Below, one piece after another: positions 14,079 to 21,231 of a stretch of 25,881 nucleotides of DNA. The stretch's first letter is position 1, and every line of letters begins with the position of its first letter. Origin of the DNA: an uncultured Collinsella sp. (lineage in GTDB: Bacteria; Actinomycetota; Coriobacteriia; Coriobacteriales; Coriobacteriaceae); assembly GCA_902488525.1 (NCBI GenBank), contig CABTWP010000030.1:1-25881 (forward strand), read 5' to 3'. The notes beneath the pieces were generated by a model that was given only the letters and a program-made list of their open reading frames with translations, ran no database searches and was not told the DNA's origin. The position numbers and the translations under genes were made by a program.

Positions 14079-14513
14079 TTACAAAAGCTCGGCCTTAATG
14101 ACGGGAGCTTCGGTGAGCTTTTCGGTAGCCTTATCGTCGGAATCGTTTAGTGCTGCCAGGCTGCGGTAGACCCACTCGTTGACCTGGGTGTTCTTGACGC
14201 CTGCGGTCTGCATAAGGGCGCCTACCTCGCGGATTGCTGCGAGCAGATCGGCCTTGGGGCCCGCGAGCTCGACCTCGATGTCGTGGTAGGCGGTCACGCC
14301 GCGGTTCTCACTCACGTGGTCGATAAAGCCCTCGACGGTCTCAAGCTGCTGGGCGAGGGCTGCATTATCGTCGGCGTCCAGCGCGACGAGTGCGTTCGAT
14401 ACCGTGAGGGCGGGATGTCCGCAGGGGACAAAGCCTTCGATGACATCCATAGCTTCGGTAATGGTTGAGCCCAGGCCTGCGAGGGCATTGACGAGTTGCT
14501 GCTTGGTATCCAT
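14079..14513 (-). CDS. Conserved-looking 144-residue cytoplasmic protein, unknown
   Basis: I do not recognise the family. The protein starts MDTKQQLVNALAGLGSTITE, is acidic and mostly helical in character, and has no signal peptide or membrane span. A single CGH sits near residue 32. The start is supported by AAAGGA 5 bases upstream of the ATG and by a plausible promoter at 14550-14577 on the same strand. It is transcribed away from the tmRNA gene and towards the PIN toxin, with a hairpin between them. Codon use matches the surrounding core genes, so it is likely native and not transferred. Confidence 0.75.
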   Translation of the reverse strand: MDTKQQLVNALAGLGSTITEAMDVIEGFVPCGHPALTVSNALVALDADDNAALAQQLETVEGFIDHVSENRGVTAYHDIEVELAGPKADLLAAIREVGALMQTAGVKNTQVNEWVYRSLAALNDSDDKATEKLTEAPVIKAELL

Positions 14514-14549
14514 AACGGTCCTTTCGACGGGTCAATTTTGCTTGGCGAA

Positions 14550-14577
14550 AATATACGTGACGCGATCGGTAGCAAAA
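14550..14577 (-). promoter_or_regulatory. Candidate promoter of the minus-strand unknown gene
   Basis: On the minus strand the -10 TATATT (14550-14555) lies 16 bp from TTTTGC (14572-14577). The predicted transcript starts about 30 bases before the ATG at 14513. Confidence 0.5.
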
Positions 14578-14645
14578 GTGCGAAGTACGGCGCACATTGG
14601 GGTCTTCACAGCTCGTGCATAGAACAGCTGTCCGCTTTCAGAACG

Positions 14646-14654
14646 TGGTAAGAT
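14646..14654 (+). promoter_or_regulatory. Candidate extended -10 promoter for pre-tmRNA
   Basis: TGGTAAGAT has the extended -10 form (TG, one base, TAAGAT). No -35 is evident. Transcription from here would give a leader of about 95 bases before the mature tmRNA 5' end, containing a GCGGGG-CTCG-CCCCGC hairpin (14667-14682). That leader would have to be processed away. Confidence 0.35.
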
Positions 14655-14752
14655 AACACTCCACAAGCGGGGCTCGCCCCGCGTGTTCTTTGAAAAGTCG
14701 ACGGTTATCGGGTGTTTGCAGGCCCGATACCATCCAGACTTTCCCAATATTC

Positions 14753-15116
14753 GGGGGCGACTGGTTTCGACACGATAGCTCTGAGAGAGGAAGCAAGCCG
14801 AGGTCTCCTCGCCTCGTTAAACAGGGGTACCGTCAAATTGAATTGACAACAACTCTTCTTTTGAGCCTATGGCTCTCGCTGCTTAGTTTATAGCGGCGCG
14901 TCAACCCGGTGATTTCCCCGACACCGGCGCGACGTCATGTTAGGGGAATGCTCCTGCGCACGTAATCGGTATGGCGCAGGCTAAGACCGAACCGGTTAGG
15001 ACGCCGCGAGCGTGTCGCTGCGCGCAAAGCGTCCGAGACTAAACCAGCGACTGAGCTTGGAGATGCCAATCAGGGGGCTTTCGTGGACCGGAGTTCGATT
15101 CTCCGCGCCTCCACCA
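14753..15116 (+). ncRNA. ssrA: Transfer-messenger RNA
   Basis: The 5' end GGGGGCGACTGGTTTCGACA and the 3' end GGAGTTCGATTCTCCGCGCC then TCCACCA are the hallmark tmRNA termini, and they pair as a 7-bp acceptor stem with one G-U. The T-arm GGAGTTCGATTCTCC is intact and CCA is encoded. The tag frame runs from GAC at 14845 to TAG at 14884-14886 and reads DNNSSFEPMALAA, directly after an in-frame TGA. The ALAA end is the usual proteolysis signal. The exact resume codon is inferred. The RNA rescues stalled ribosomes with SmpB. Confidence 0.96.
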
Positions 15117-15124
15117 GAAGTAAC

Positions 15125-15158
15125 AGGCAGGTAGATATTCGTATCTACCTGCCTTTTT
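15125..15158 (+). terminator. Terminator of ssrA
   Basis: A perfect 13-bp stem AGGCAGGTAGATA-TTCG-TATCTACCTGCCT is followed by a T-run, starting 9 bases after the CCA end. Confidence 0.92.
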
Positions 15159-15171
15159 ATTTCTAGTCCGC

Positions 15172-15201
15172 ACCGCGGAGAATCGAACTCTGTGCAGGGC
15201 G
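15172..15201 (-). repeat. Inverted tmRNA T-arm fragment, copy 1
   Basis: Bases 15174-15190 (CGCGGAGAATCGAACTC) are the exact reverse complement of tmRNA bases 15091-15107. The surrounding 30 bases recur at 15365 with one mismatch. A shorter direct-orientation match, GATTCTCCGCGC, lies near 15278. Confidence 0.7.
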
Positions 15202-15364
15202 TGAGCGTTTTTAGCCCGCGGGTGAGGACGCCGGCAGGCGGCCGAAGCCGGTGCGGATTTGCGGAGCAAATACGCGGATTCTCCGCGCAATGCCCCAGCT
15301 AGATATAGATGCGATGCCGATCGGGCGTCTTGCCCCGGCCTCAACCCATCAACGGATTCCCCAA

Positions 15365-15394
15365 ACCGCGGAGAATCGAACTCTATGCAGGGCG
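15365..15394 (-). repeat. Inverted tmRNA T-arm fragment, copy 2
   Basis: Carries the same 17-bp reverse complement of the tmRNA T-arm (15367-15383) and the same downstream CTCTATGCAGGGCG context as copy 1 (one G/A difference). The 163 bp between the copies contains no gene I can support. Confidence 0.7.
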
Positions 15395-15428
15395 CGGCCG
15401 TAAAGAAAACGCCTTGGCAACGCAGACC

Positions 15429-15758
15429 GGGACACGCTTTCCCAATGGCGGCCCAGGCGGAAAGTCCATCCCGGAATCCGCGCTCAGACTGGGATGTAGT
15501 TTCCGGATGATGCCTCAAGCGGAAACTGCGACCCGGAATCGAGCCGTAGAGTGGGATATGCTTTCCCAATGGCAGCTCAAGCGGAAAGTACATCCCGGAA
15601 TCCTCGTTCGGAATGGGATGCAGTTTCCAAATGAATGGCTAGCGGAAAGTTCATCCCGGAATCCGCGCTCAGAACGGGACGCGCTTTCCCAGCGGCGGTC
15701 CAAGCGGAAAGCGCATCCCGGAATCTCGCCTCAAACTGGGACACACTTTCCGCTTCAC
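15429..15758. repeat. Array of five and a third 61-62-bp hairpin-forming tandem repeats
   Basis: Units begin at 15429, 15491, 15553, 15615 and 15676, with a partial one at 15738. Each starts GGGAYR-CTTTCC or similar and contains the complementary GGAAAG-CATCCC about 16 bases later, so each unit can fold into its own hairpin. The unit is followed by GGAATC and a variable linker. Units differ by up to roughly a quarter of positions while the arms stay largely complementary. Open frames run through the array on both strands but have no ribosome sites and depend on repeat periodicity. The array ends 80 bp before the patatin gene. Confidence 0.85.
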
Positions 15759-15838
15759 TTGCCGCCTCAAAAAACCTGCGCTCTCGCCATCCCAAAACTG
15801 GGTAGAAGAAAGCCAAAACGCAATCGCAGGAGGTCAAC

Positions 15839-16717
15839 ATGACTGCAGAAGATAAGGCAAAGAACGCCGGCAAGGTCGCGCTCGTCCTGGAGGGCGGTAG
15901 CTTTCGCGGGCAATTTACCGCAGGCGTGCTCGACGTTCTCATGGAGGCTGGCGTCGAGATTCCGGCTGTCTACGGTGTATCGGCCGGCGCCCTCAACGGC
16001 GTGAACTACAAATCGCACCAGATCGGCCGTGCCAACCGCATCAACCTGGCTTTCTGTAACGACAACCGCTTCATGGGCGCCGCGTCGTTTGCGGCCACGG
16101 GCTCTATCGTCGGCTACGATTTTATCTTCAACGATGTCCAGGACCGCCTGGACCCCTTTGACAACGAGACGTTCGATGCGAGCCCCATCGAGATGTACGC
16201 CGTCGCGACGGACATGCTCTTTGGAACCGCCACGTACCTCCCGGTCAAAAGCGCCGTGCTCGACCTCGACGCTGTGCGCGCATCGACCTCGTTGCCGCTG
16301 GTGACACCGCCGGTCGAGATAGACGGGCACAAATACGTCGACGGCGGCGTGGCCGATTCGGTCCCCATCGAGCACGTGCTGGAGGAGGCGGGCTTCGACC
16401 GCGCGGTTGTCATTGTTACGCAGGACCGCTCGTACGAGAAAAAGCCCTACGAGTTTATGCCTGCCGCGCGCGCCCGCTATGCCGACTACCCCTATCTGCT
16501 CGAGGGAATCGAGACGCGCCACGACCGCTACAACATCCAGCGCATGCACCTGTGGAAGTATGAGCGCGAGGGCCGCGCGTTGGTCGTTGCTCCGCAAAAG
16601 CCGGTCGAGGTCGGCCATGTCGAGCACGATTCGGCAAAGCTTTTGGACCTGTATATCCAGGGTCGTCAGGAGGCAAAGCGCCTGCTCGCGGAAATCCAAG
16701 AGTTCGTTGAGCGCTAA
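15839..16717 (+). CDS. Patatin-like phospholipase, YjjU-like
   Basis: The product is 292 residues, with AGGAGG at 15828-15833 setting the ATG. The patatin catalytic dyad is present: nucleophile S48 in GVSAGAL and D168 in YVDGGVADSVP. The oxyanion loop is LEGGSFRGQFTAGV (residues 17-30). KSHQIGRANRINLAF and GSIVGYDFIFND are typical of the bacterial YjjU-like subfamily. There is no signal peptide or membrane helix, so it is cytoplasmic. These enzymes are serine acyl hydrolases acting on lipids, and the physiological substrate is unknown. It stands alone downstream of the repeat array. Confidence 0.9.
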   Translation: MTAEDKAKNAGKVALVLEGGSFRGQFTAGVLDVLMEAGVEIPAVYGVSAGALNGVNYKSHQIGRANRINLAFCNDNRFMGAASFAATGSIVGYDFIFNDVQDRLDPFDNETFDASPIEMYAVATDMLFGTATYLPVKSAVLDLDAVRASTSLPLVTPPVEIDGHKYVDGGVADSVPIEHVLEEAGFDRAVVIVTQDRSYEKKPYEFMPAARARYADYPYLLEGIETRHDRYNIQRMHLWKYEREGRALVVAPQKPVEVGHVEHDSAKLLDLYIQGRQEAKRLLAEIQEFVER

Positions 16718-16817
16718 CGGCGGCGAACTCTCAAAAAATGGCAACAGCTAAAGAGCTGGAAAAATCACGGCTCGTGGATGACATGTGCAGAAACTCTGGT
16801 CGGAGCCAAAATACCTG

Positions 16818-16845
16818 TTGACTCGTACGGCGAGCGGGGTAATAT
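16818..16845 (+). promoter_or_regulatory. Promoter of rplM-rpsI
   Basis: TTGACT (16818-16823) and TAATAT (16840-16845) are 16 bp apart. The expected start gives a leader of about 60 bases before the GTG of rplM. I cannot identify an L13 autoregulatory structure in it. Confidence 0.7.
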
Positions 16846-16911
16846 GGACGGGTTACTTGCAGAGCCCCGTGAATCTCTGTAACAACACGTACTGTACATG
16901 GAGGAGTCTAA

Positions 16912-17355
16912 GTGATTTCGAAATCGACTCACTACGCCAAGCAGGGCGAGGTCCAGCGCAACTGGGTTCTCGTCGACGCCGATGGTGCTGTCCTGGGCCG
17001 TCTTGCCACCCAGATCGCAATGATCCTGCGCGGTAAGAACAAGCCCCAGTTCACGCCCAACAGCGACTGCGGCGACTTCGTTGTCGTCATCAACGCCGAT
17101 AAGGTCCAGCTTACCGGTAACAAGGCCGACACGAAGACCTATTATCGCCACAGCGGCTACAACGGCGGCCTCAAGGCTGAGAGCTTCCGCCAGGCTATGG
17201 AGAAGCACCCGGAGAAGGTCATCGAGCGCGCCGTTCGCGGTATGCTGCCCAAGACCACCCTCGGCCGTGCCCAGATGACCAAGCTTAAGGTCTACGCTGG
17301 TGCCGAGCATCCGCATGCTGCCCAGAACCCCACGAAGATTGAGCTGGAGGCTTAA
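16912..17355 (+). CDS. rplM: 50S ribosomal protein L13
   Basis: The product is 147 residues from a GTG start; GGAGGAG at 16900-16906 is well placed. The sequence opens STHYAKQGEVQRNWVLVDAD and contains LGRLATQIAMILRGKNKPQF, YYRHSGYNGGLK and RAVRGMLPKTTLGRAQM, all standard L13 blocks. Length is normal. It is followed 2 bp later by rpsI, the conserved L13-S9 pair. Confidence 0.97.
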   Translation: MISKSTHYAKQGEVQRNWVLVDADGAVLGRLATQIAMILRGKNKPQFTPNSDCGDFVVVINADKVQLTGNKADTKTYYRHSGYNGGLKAESFRQAMEKHPEKVIERAVRGMLPKTTLGRAQMTKLKVYAGAEHPHAAQNPTKIELEA

Positions 17356-17357
17356 AG

Positions 17358-17753
<396 letters not shown>

Positions 17754-17783
17754 GGTTTTATCTCCTTTCGAGATACAATGTAC

Positions 17784-17827
17784 AAGCGGGGCCTGCCGAT
17801 TCCTCGGCGGGTCCCGCTTTTCTTTTT
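17784..17827 (+). terminator. Terminator of rplM-rpsI
   Basis: A 16-bp stem with mismatches (AAGCGGGGCCTGCCGA, loop TTCC, TCGGCGGGTCCCGCTT) is followed by a T-rich run (17817-17827). Confidence 0.9.
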
Positions 17828-17876
17828 CGACTAGGGTGGGCGGTTGCATATCGCCTGCTAGGGAAGGAGCGATCCT

Positions 17877-19214
17877 ATGCCCCAGAACATCTTCGGTACC
17901 GACGGCGTCCGTGGCGTCGCCAATGCCGACCTCTCGTGCGACCTCGCGTTTCGCCTGGGCCGCGCGGCGACCAAGTTCCTTGGTCCGGATATTTGCATCG
18001 GCCGCGACACGCGCCTTTCGGGCACCATGCTCGAGAGCGCTCTGACCGCCGGCATTATGGCCGAGGGCGGCCGTCCGCATTGCTGCGGCGTCATTCCCAC
18101 GCCCGCCGTGGCGCTGCTCACTGTTCAAAACGAGCTCGACGGCGGCATCGTCATCTCTGCTTCGCATAATCCGCCGGAGTTCAACGGCATCAAGTTCTTT
18201 AGCCGCAAGGGTATGAAGCTTCCCGATGCTGTCGAGGAAGAGATCAGCGCCTGGGTCATGTCCGAGGAAGCCATGGCTGCCGACACGCTGCCGACTGGCG
18301 CCGGCGTGGGCCACATCATCAAGATGAAGGACGCCCGCAAGGCATACGTCGACCACGCCATCGATACGCTTGATGGCCTGAGGCTCGACGGCCTGGTCGT
18401 TGCCGTCGACTGCGGTCACGGTGCTTCCTGCCAGACTACGCCCGCCGCGCTGCAGCGCCTGGGTGCCACGGTCCATGCCATCAACACCGATTATTGTGGC
18501 ACCGACATTAACGTTGAGTGCGGCTCCACTCACCTTGAGCCCTTGCGCGAGCTCGTGCTGTGCACCCACGCCGATATCGGCCTGGCCCACGACGGCGACG
18601 CCGATCGCGTGCTGTTCGTGGACAGCGAGGGCAATGAGATCGACGGTGACTACATCCTGGCTATCTGCGGTTCTGACCTCGCCGCTCGCGGCAAGCTCGC
18701 CAACTCCGAGATCGTCTCGACCGTCATGTGCAACCTGGGCTTCTCCATCGCTATGAAGGAGCAGGGCTTCGAGATGGTTCAGACCGCCGTGGGCGACCGT
18801 TATGTTCTTGAGCGCATGCTCGCGGACGGCGCCGTCATCGGCGGCGAACAGTCCGGCCACATCATCTTCCTGGAGCACAACACCACCGGCGACGGCCTGG
18901 TGACGGCTCTGCAGCTGCTGGCCGTGCTCAAGCGCACCGGTCGCACCCTCACCGATCTTGCCGGTATCATGAAGAAGTACCCGCAGGTGCTCGTCAACGT
19001 GCATTCCGACAACAAGGCCGGCTTGGACGATTGCCAGCCTATCTGGGATGCCGTCGCTGCTGCCGAGAAGGAGCTTGACGGCCGCGGCCGCATTCTGGTG
19101 CGCCCGAGCGGTACCGAGCCGCTGGTCCGCGTGATGGCCGAGGCCGAGACGCACGAGCTGACCCAGCGCGTTGTCGACGACATCGTCGAGGTTGTCAAGC
19201 GCGAACTTCCCTAA
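17877..19214 (+). CDS. glmM: Phosphoglucosamine mutase
   Basis: The product is 445 residues, with AAGGAG at 17863-17868 before the ATG. It converts glucosamine-6-phosphate to glucosamine-1-phosphate for UDP-GlcNAc and peptidoglycan. It starts with IFGTDGVRGVAN. The phosphoserine is S96 in VISASHNPPEFNGIKFF, the metal loop is HDGDADRVLF, the sugar loop is GGEQSGHIIF and the phosphate-binding loop is RPSGTEPLVRVM. All are intact and length is standard. It sits near nagB, which uses the same sugar phosphate for catabolism. Confidence 0.96.
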   Translation: MPQNIFGTDGVRGVANADLSCDLAFRLGRAATKFLGPDICIGRDTRLSGTMLESALTAGIMAEGGRPHCCGVIPTPAVALLTVQNELDGGIVISASHNPPEFNGIKFFSRKGMKLPDAVEEEISAWVMSEEAMAADTLPTGAGVGHIIKMKDARKAYVDHAIDTLDGLRLDGLVVAVDCGHGASCQTTPAALQRLGATVHAINTDYCGTDINVECGSTHLEPLRELVLCTHADIGLAHDGDADRVLFVDSEGNEIDGDYILAICGSDLAARGKLANSEIVSTVMCNLGFSIAMKEQGFEMVQTAVGDRYVLERMLADGAVIGGEQSGHIIFLEHNTTGDGLVTALQLLAVLKRTGRTLTDLAGIMKKYPQVLVNVHSDNKAGLDDCQPIWDAVAAAEKELDGRGRILVRPSGTEPLVRVMAEAETHELTQRVVDDIVEVVKRELP

Positions 19215-19235
19215 TGGTCAAAAACCGTTGCCAAG

Positions 19236-19244
19236 TGGTAAACT
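19236..19244 (+). promoter_or_regulatory. Candidate extended -10 promoter of the PTS IIA gene
   Basis: TGGTAAACT matches the extended -10 form (TG, one base, TAAACT) 41 bases before the start codon. There is no clear -35 upstream. A TTGCCA at 19228 is too close to be its partner. Confidence 0.4.
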
Positions 19245-19285
19245 GTTAAGGTTATTTTGATTGATTGGTATGTCCGAGGGGGAGC

Positions 19286-19783
19286 ATGTTCACTAAAGTC
19301 CTAAGGTCTTTTGGTATGCGTGGTCGAGTCCTTACGCTGGATGCTCCCATCTCGGGCGACGTCATTCCGCTCTCCGAGGTAAACGACCAGACGTTTGCCA
19401 CCGGCCTTTTGGGCCAGGGCGTGGCGATTCAGCCCACCGGAACGCGTGTGATTGCACCGGCTGATGCCAAGGTCGAGGCCATTTTTCCCACGGGACACGC
19501 CGTTGCGCTTAACACGGTCGATGGCTTGAACGTGCTCATCCACGTTGGTTTGGACACTGTTCAGCTCGAGGGCAAGCACTTTACCGTACATGCGCAAGTG
19601 GGTGACATCGTCCATAAGGGCGATGTACTTATTGAGTTCGATCGCGAGGCAATTGCTGCCGAGGGCTACGATGTGACGGTTCCCATCTTGGTGTGCAACT
19701 CCGTTGAGTTCTCGAGCATCAAGGGCTCCGTTGGCGTGCATGTCGAAGAGATGGACCAGCTCATCGTTGCTCGCGAGCGCTAA
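19286..19783 (+). CDS. Stand-alone PTS glucose-type IIA component (Crr-like)
   Basis: The product is 165 residues from the ATG at 19286; a purine-rich GAGGGGGAG lies just before it. The two active-site histidines are H71 in IFPTGHAVAL and H86 in LIHVGLDTVQL; in the E. coli protein the equivalent second His carries the phosphate. GRVLTLDAPISGDVIPLSEV is the family opening. It takes phosphate from HPr and passes it to a IIB domain, and it may also act as a regulator. No IIB or IIC domain is fused or adjacent, so its partners are encoded elsewhere. Its position directly before nagB suggests a role in uptake of GlcNAc or glucosamine, but separate control is likely because a hairpin and a long leader lie between. 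Confidence 0.93.
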   Translation: MFTKVLRSFGMRGRVLTLDAPISGDVIPLSEVNDQTFATGLLGQGVAIQPTGTRVIAPADAKVEAIFPTGHAVALNTVDGLNVLIHVGLDTVQLEGKHFTVHAQVGDIVHKGDVLIEFDREAIAAEGYDVTVPILVCNSVEFSSIKGSVGVHVEEMDQLIVARER

Positions 19784-19823
19784 CAAGTGCACGTGGCCAT
19801 TAGCCTACAATTCAAACACGTTT

Positions 19824-19857
19824 ACGGAGGGCGCCCTTGAAAGAGGACGCCCTCCGT
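19824..19857 (+). terminator. Hairpin after the PTS IIA gene
   Basis: The perfect 10-bp arms ACGGAGGGCG and CGCCCTCCGT (19824-19833, 19848-19857) form a stable stem but no T-run follows. It may be a weak terminator or an mRNA-stabilising element. Confidence 0.5.
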
Positions 19858-20054
19858 GGCAAGATGGGAAACGTCCGAGGCTAAACAGCTTCGGGTCACC
19901 GTGGACGGGCAGGGGCCTCGACGCGGCTAGACACGAGACACATACATTACGCGACCTCGCCCTGGTGGCCGCACACGTTGGTTGCGGCCGACGCGGGCCG
20001 CGGGCAAGTGCTTGTAAGGGAGCCTTGCCTCTCTTGTACGAGAAAGGACGCGTA
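19858..20054 (+). other. Structured leader candidate upstream of nagB
   Basis: This 197-bp gap has no supported gene. It holds the hairpins GGCCGC-N11-GCGGCC (19967-19989) and GGCAAG-N15-CTTGCC (20003-20029), the latter ending just before the ribosome site AAAGGA (20043-20048). I recognise no known riboswitch class. Confidence 0.4.
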
Positions 20055-20783
20055 ATGAAGATCATTAAAGCTAAAGACTACGAGGATATGAGCCGCAAGG
20101 CCGCCAATATCATCTCGGCGCAGGTTATCCTCAAGCCCGACTGTGTGCTGGGCCTTGCCACCGGCTCCACCCCGATCGGTGCCTACAAGCAGCTCGCTGC
20201 TTGGTACAAGAAGGGTGACGTCGACTTTGCCGAGGTCAGCACCTACAACCTGGACGAGTATCGCGGCCTTTCGCATGACGATCCCCAGAGCTATCACTAC
20301 TTCATGCGTGAGAACTTCTTCGATCACATCAACATTGACCTGAACAACACGCATGTGCCCGACGGTTCCAACCCCGATGCCGCCGCTGCCTGCTCTGAGT
20401 ACGACAAGATCGTTGCCGCCGCCGGTTACCCGGATCTGCAGCTGCTCGGTATTGGCAACAACGGCCACATCGGCTTCAACGAGCCCGATGACCACTTCTC
20501 CAAGGGTACGCACTGCGTCGACCTCACCGAGAGCACCATTCAGGCCAACAGCCGCCTGTTCGACAGCATCGACGATGTTCCCCGTCAGGCCTACACCATG
20601 GGTACCCAGACCATCATGTATGCCCGCATGATCCTGGTCGTCGCCAATGGCGAGGCCAAGGCTCAGGCCGTGCATGACATGTGCTATGGTCCGGTTACGC
20701 CCGAGTGCCCGGCTTCGATTCTGCAGCTGCACACCAACTGCGTTGTCGTTGCCGACGAGGCCGCCCTTTCGCTCTGCGAGTAG
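20055..20783 (+). CDS. nagB: Glucosamine-6-phosphate deaminase
   Basis: The product is 242 residues. The ATG at 20055 follows AAAGGA by 6 bases; the same frame stays open far upstream but without a start signal. It converts glucosamine-6-phosphate to fructose-6-phosphate and ammonia. Motifs in order: VLGLATGSTPIGAY, YNLDEYRGLSHDDPQSYHYF, LLGIGNNGHIGFNEP and YTMGTQTIM. The Asn where E. coli has the catalytic-loop Asp (GNNGH versus GNDGH) is also found in Bacillus-type NagB, so it is not a defect. The short C-terminus lacks the allosteric extension of the E. coli enzyme. Confidence 0.95.
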   Translation: MKIIKAKDYEDMSRKAANIISAQVILKPDCVLGLATGSTPIGAYKQLAAWYKKGDVDFAEVSTYNLDEYRGLSHDDPQSYHYFMRENFFDHINIDLNNTHVPDGSNPDAAAACSEYDKIVAAAGYPDLQLLGIGNNGHIGFNEPDDHFSKGTHCVDLTESTIQANSRLFDSIDDVPRQAYTMGTQTIMYARMILVVANGEAKAQAVHDMCYGPVTPECPASILQLHTNCVVVADEAALSLCE

Positions 20784-20815
20784 CGCGAATCCTGCAGCTC
20801 GACATAGCCTTGCCT

Positions 20816-20844
20816 AAGGCCTCCGCTTTGCGGGGGCCTTTTTG
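20816..20844 (+). terminator. Terminator of nagB
   Basis: The arms AAGGCCTCCGC and GCGGGGGCCTT (20816-20826, 20830-20840; one mismatch) close on a 3-base loop and run into a T-run. Confidence 0.9.
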
Positions 20845-21231
20845 CTATCCTTTTCCGCCCACTTGACCAAAATCTTGCCGCAAGCTTGACGAATGCCGGA
20901 TGCCCAACAGCTTGATTCATTCTATATCAGATTCTATGCAAAAATGCCACTAAAAGGTCGTAGACGGTAGCGGGTGCTAGGCGAGTTAAATGACATAGCT
21001 GAACCTTGTTCATCTGCGTTACACTGCCGCTTAGATGGGACAAGCTGACAAGCTCATTTACCTGCTTAAAGACCGATTAGTCGGGGGATTAATAACAATC
21101 GGCCCTCGCTGTACAAAAACTTGCCGCTTGCGTACCAAAAGACAACCTAAAACACAAGGTCGCTCTATTCATAGCGCGGCTTGTATGGTCTTGCGGCTAC
21201 AGTGTCCATACGGTCGAGTTGAGGAGCGGGC
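20845..21231 (+). other. Long AT-richer intergenic region before the giant regulator
   Basis: This 387-bp stretch has lower GC than its surroundings. It contains a CCGATT-N18-AATCGG inverted repeat (21073-21078, 21097-21102). An open frame at 21035-21238 has no ribosome site and overlaps the next gene, so it is not called. No promoter could be assigned with confidence; regulatory DNA or a long 5' leader for the regulator is likely. Confidence 0.5.

Noticed and set aside
15429..15758. CRISPR array
   Set aside because: Units are contiguous 61-62-bp degenerate repeats without constant repeats separated by unique spacers, and no cas genes are present.
15039..15842. Open frames on both strands through the 62-bp repeats (such as 15039-15593 minus and 15309-15842 plus)
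   Set aside because: Their length results from repeat periodicity. The minus frame overlaps the tmRNA 3' end and its terminator, and neither has a ribosome site.
20494..20783. NagB judged inactive because of GNNGH instead of GNDGH
   Set aside because: The Asn form is normal in Bacillus-type NagB enzymes, so it is not evidence of a lost active site.
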